From NCBI GenBank assembly GCA_959599615.1, contig CAUGKA010000131.1:1-5544 (forward strand): a stretch of DNA of 5,544 nucleotides, in the 5' to 3' direction. A program made the position numbers and the translations under genes. Shown piece after piece: positions 5,115-5,544 of this stretch. The DNA comes from an uncultured Collinsella sp. Its GTDB lineage: Bacteria; Actinomycetota; Coriobacteriia; Coriobacteriales; Coriobacteriaceae. How positions within the stretch are numbered: position 1 is the stretch's first letter; every line of letters begins with the position of its first letter. The notes below the pieces were generated by a model. The model was not told where the DNA came from, did no database searches, and was given only the letters and a program-made list of their open reading frames with translations.

Positions 5115-5544
5115 ATGAAAATCAATCACGCGATTCTGCATATCCTGGACTTTGACTCTGCCGTCAACGTCATGAGCCAGCGCGAGCTCGATATCGAGAG
5201 TCGTACCGTGCGCAACTTCGTGACCACACATCTGCGCCGCGCGCGTACCTCGGCCGACAACAAACGCGCCACGTTTGCCGAGAACTCTGCGTTTGGTGGT
5301 GAGCTCAAGGGCTATTTCTTTGGCGAGCGCGAGTTCGTGGACCTGTCGCAGCAGATTGCGGAGTTTATCTCCTCCGAGCTCACCAAAGCCGAGAAAGCCG
5401 AGTCCACCGACGTGCTCGTGGCCGATTTTGACGACGATGAGGATGCCCGCTGGTTTGCCGTGATGCTGCTGGGCTCCAAGCAGGCTTTTATGCACGAAGT
5501 GGGTCGCGAGGAGGGGGAGGTGCGCAACGACATCGCGCGCCACT
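5115..5544 (+). CDS. Nucleoid-associated protein NA37/YejK family, N-terminal 143 residues (3' truncated by window)
   Basis: The frame from ATG 5115 is open to the window end. The start MKINHAILHILDFDS, the segment FVTTHLRRAR, and ESTDVLVADFDDDEDARWFAVMLLGSKQAFMHEVG (within about 95-130) match the N-terminal pattern of the NA37/YejK (NdpA) family as I recall it. Family members are soluble DNA- or nucleoid-associated proteins, usually of about 330-350 residues, so more than half is missing here. Their exact role is poorly defined. The start at 5115 fits the conserved MKINHAI opening and has a modest purine-rich ACGGA (5101-5105) 9 bases upstream. An in-frame ATG at 5106 would add only MPY and has worse spacing. 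A TATACT box at 5071-5076 suggests its own promoter. The family call rests on motif recognition, not a search. Confidence 0.85.
   Translation, partial: MKINHAILHILDFDSAVNVMSQRELDIESRTVRNFVTTHLRRARTSADNKRATFAENSAFGGELKGYFFGEREFVDLSQQIAEFISSELTKAEKAESTDVLVADFDDDEDARWFAVMLLGSKQAFMHEVGREEGEVRNDIARH

Overview
The window reads as a chromosomal stretch from a high-GC, fermentative Gram-positive bacterium. Gene families, codon style and the intergenic repeat fit a gut actinobacterium of the Coriobacteriia, most likely Collinsella or a close relative. That placement is from recollection of such genomes and is not tested here. All five genes lie on the + strand, each separated by 110 to 205 bases, so they look like mostly single-gene units rather than one operon.

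Layout. 1-1293: 3' two thirds of nadE, the glutamine-dependent NAD+ synthetase; the window opens inside its amidase domain. 1294-1410: short gap with a candidate promoter, then a textbook hairpin plus T run. 1411-2574: a fold-type I PLP aminotransferase resembling LL-diaminopimelate aminotransferases, substrate unknown. 2575-2777: AT-rich gap with a candidate -10 box and a 14-bp hairpin just before the ribosome binding site. 2778-3728: L-lactate dehydrogenase with all catalytic residues. 3729-3842: strong terminator followed directly by copy 1 of a 33-nt repeat. 3843-5003: a DUF2974/Mbeg1-like alpha/beta hydrolase of unknown substrate. 5004-5114: copy 2 of the same repeat, then a promoter-like TATACT. 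5115-5544: 5' part of a NA37/YejK-type nucleoid-associated protein, cut by the window end.

Functional picture. NAD+ synthesis and lactate dehydrogenase share the NAD(H) pool, and an aminotransferase could touch pyruvate, but nothing in the layout proves a joint pathway. The most unusual content is non-coding: a hydrolase gene bracketed by two near-identical foldable repeats, and two genes (aminotransferase and ldh) whose start codons are preceded by strong GC-rich hairpins downstream of the likely promoter. The ldh product also seems to lack the usual fructose-1,6-bisphosphate-binding residues. I see no CRISPR array, tRNA, rRNA, transposase or phage gene, and no clear new multi-gene system.
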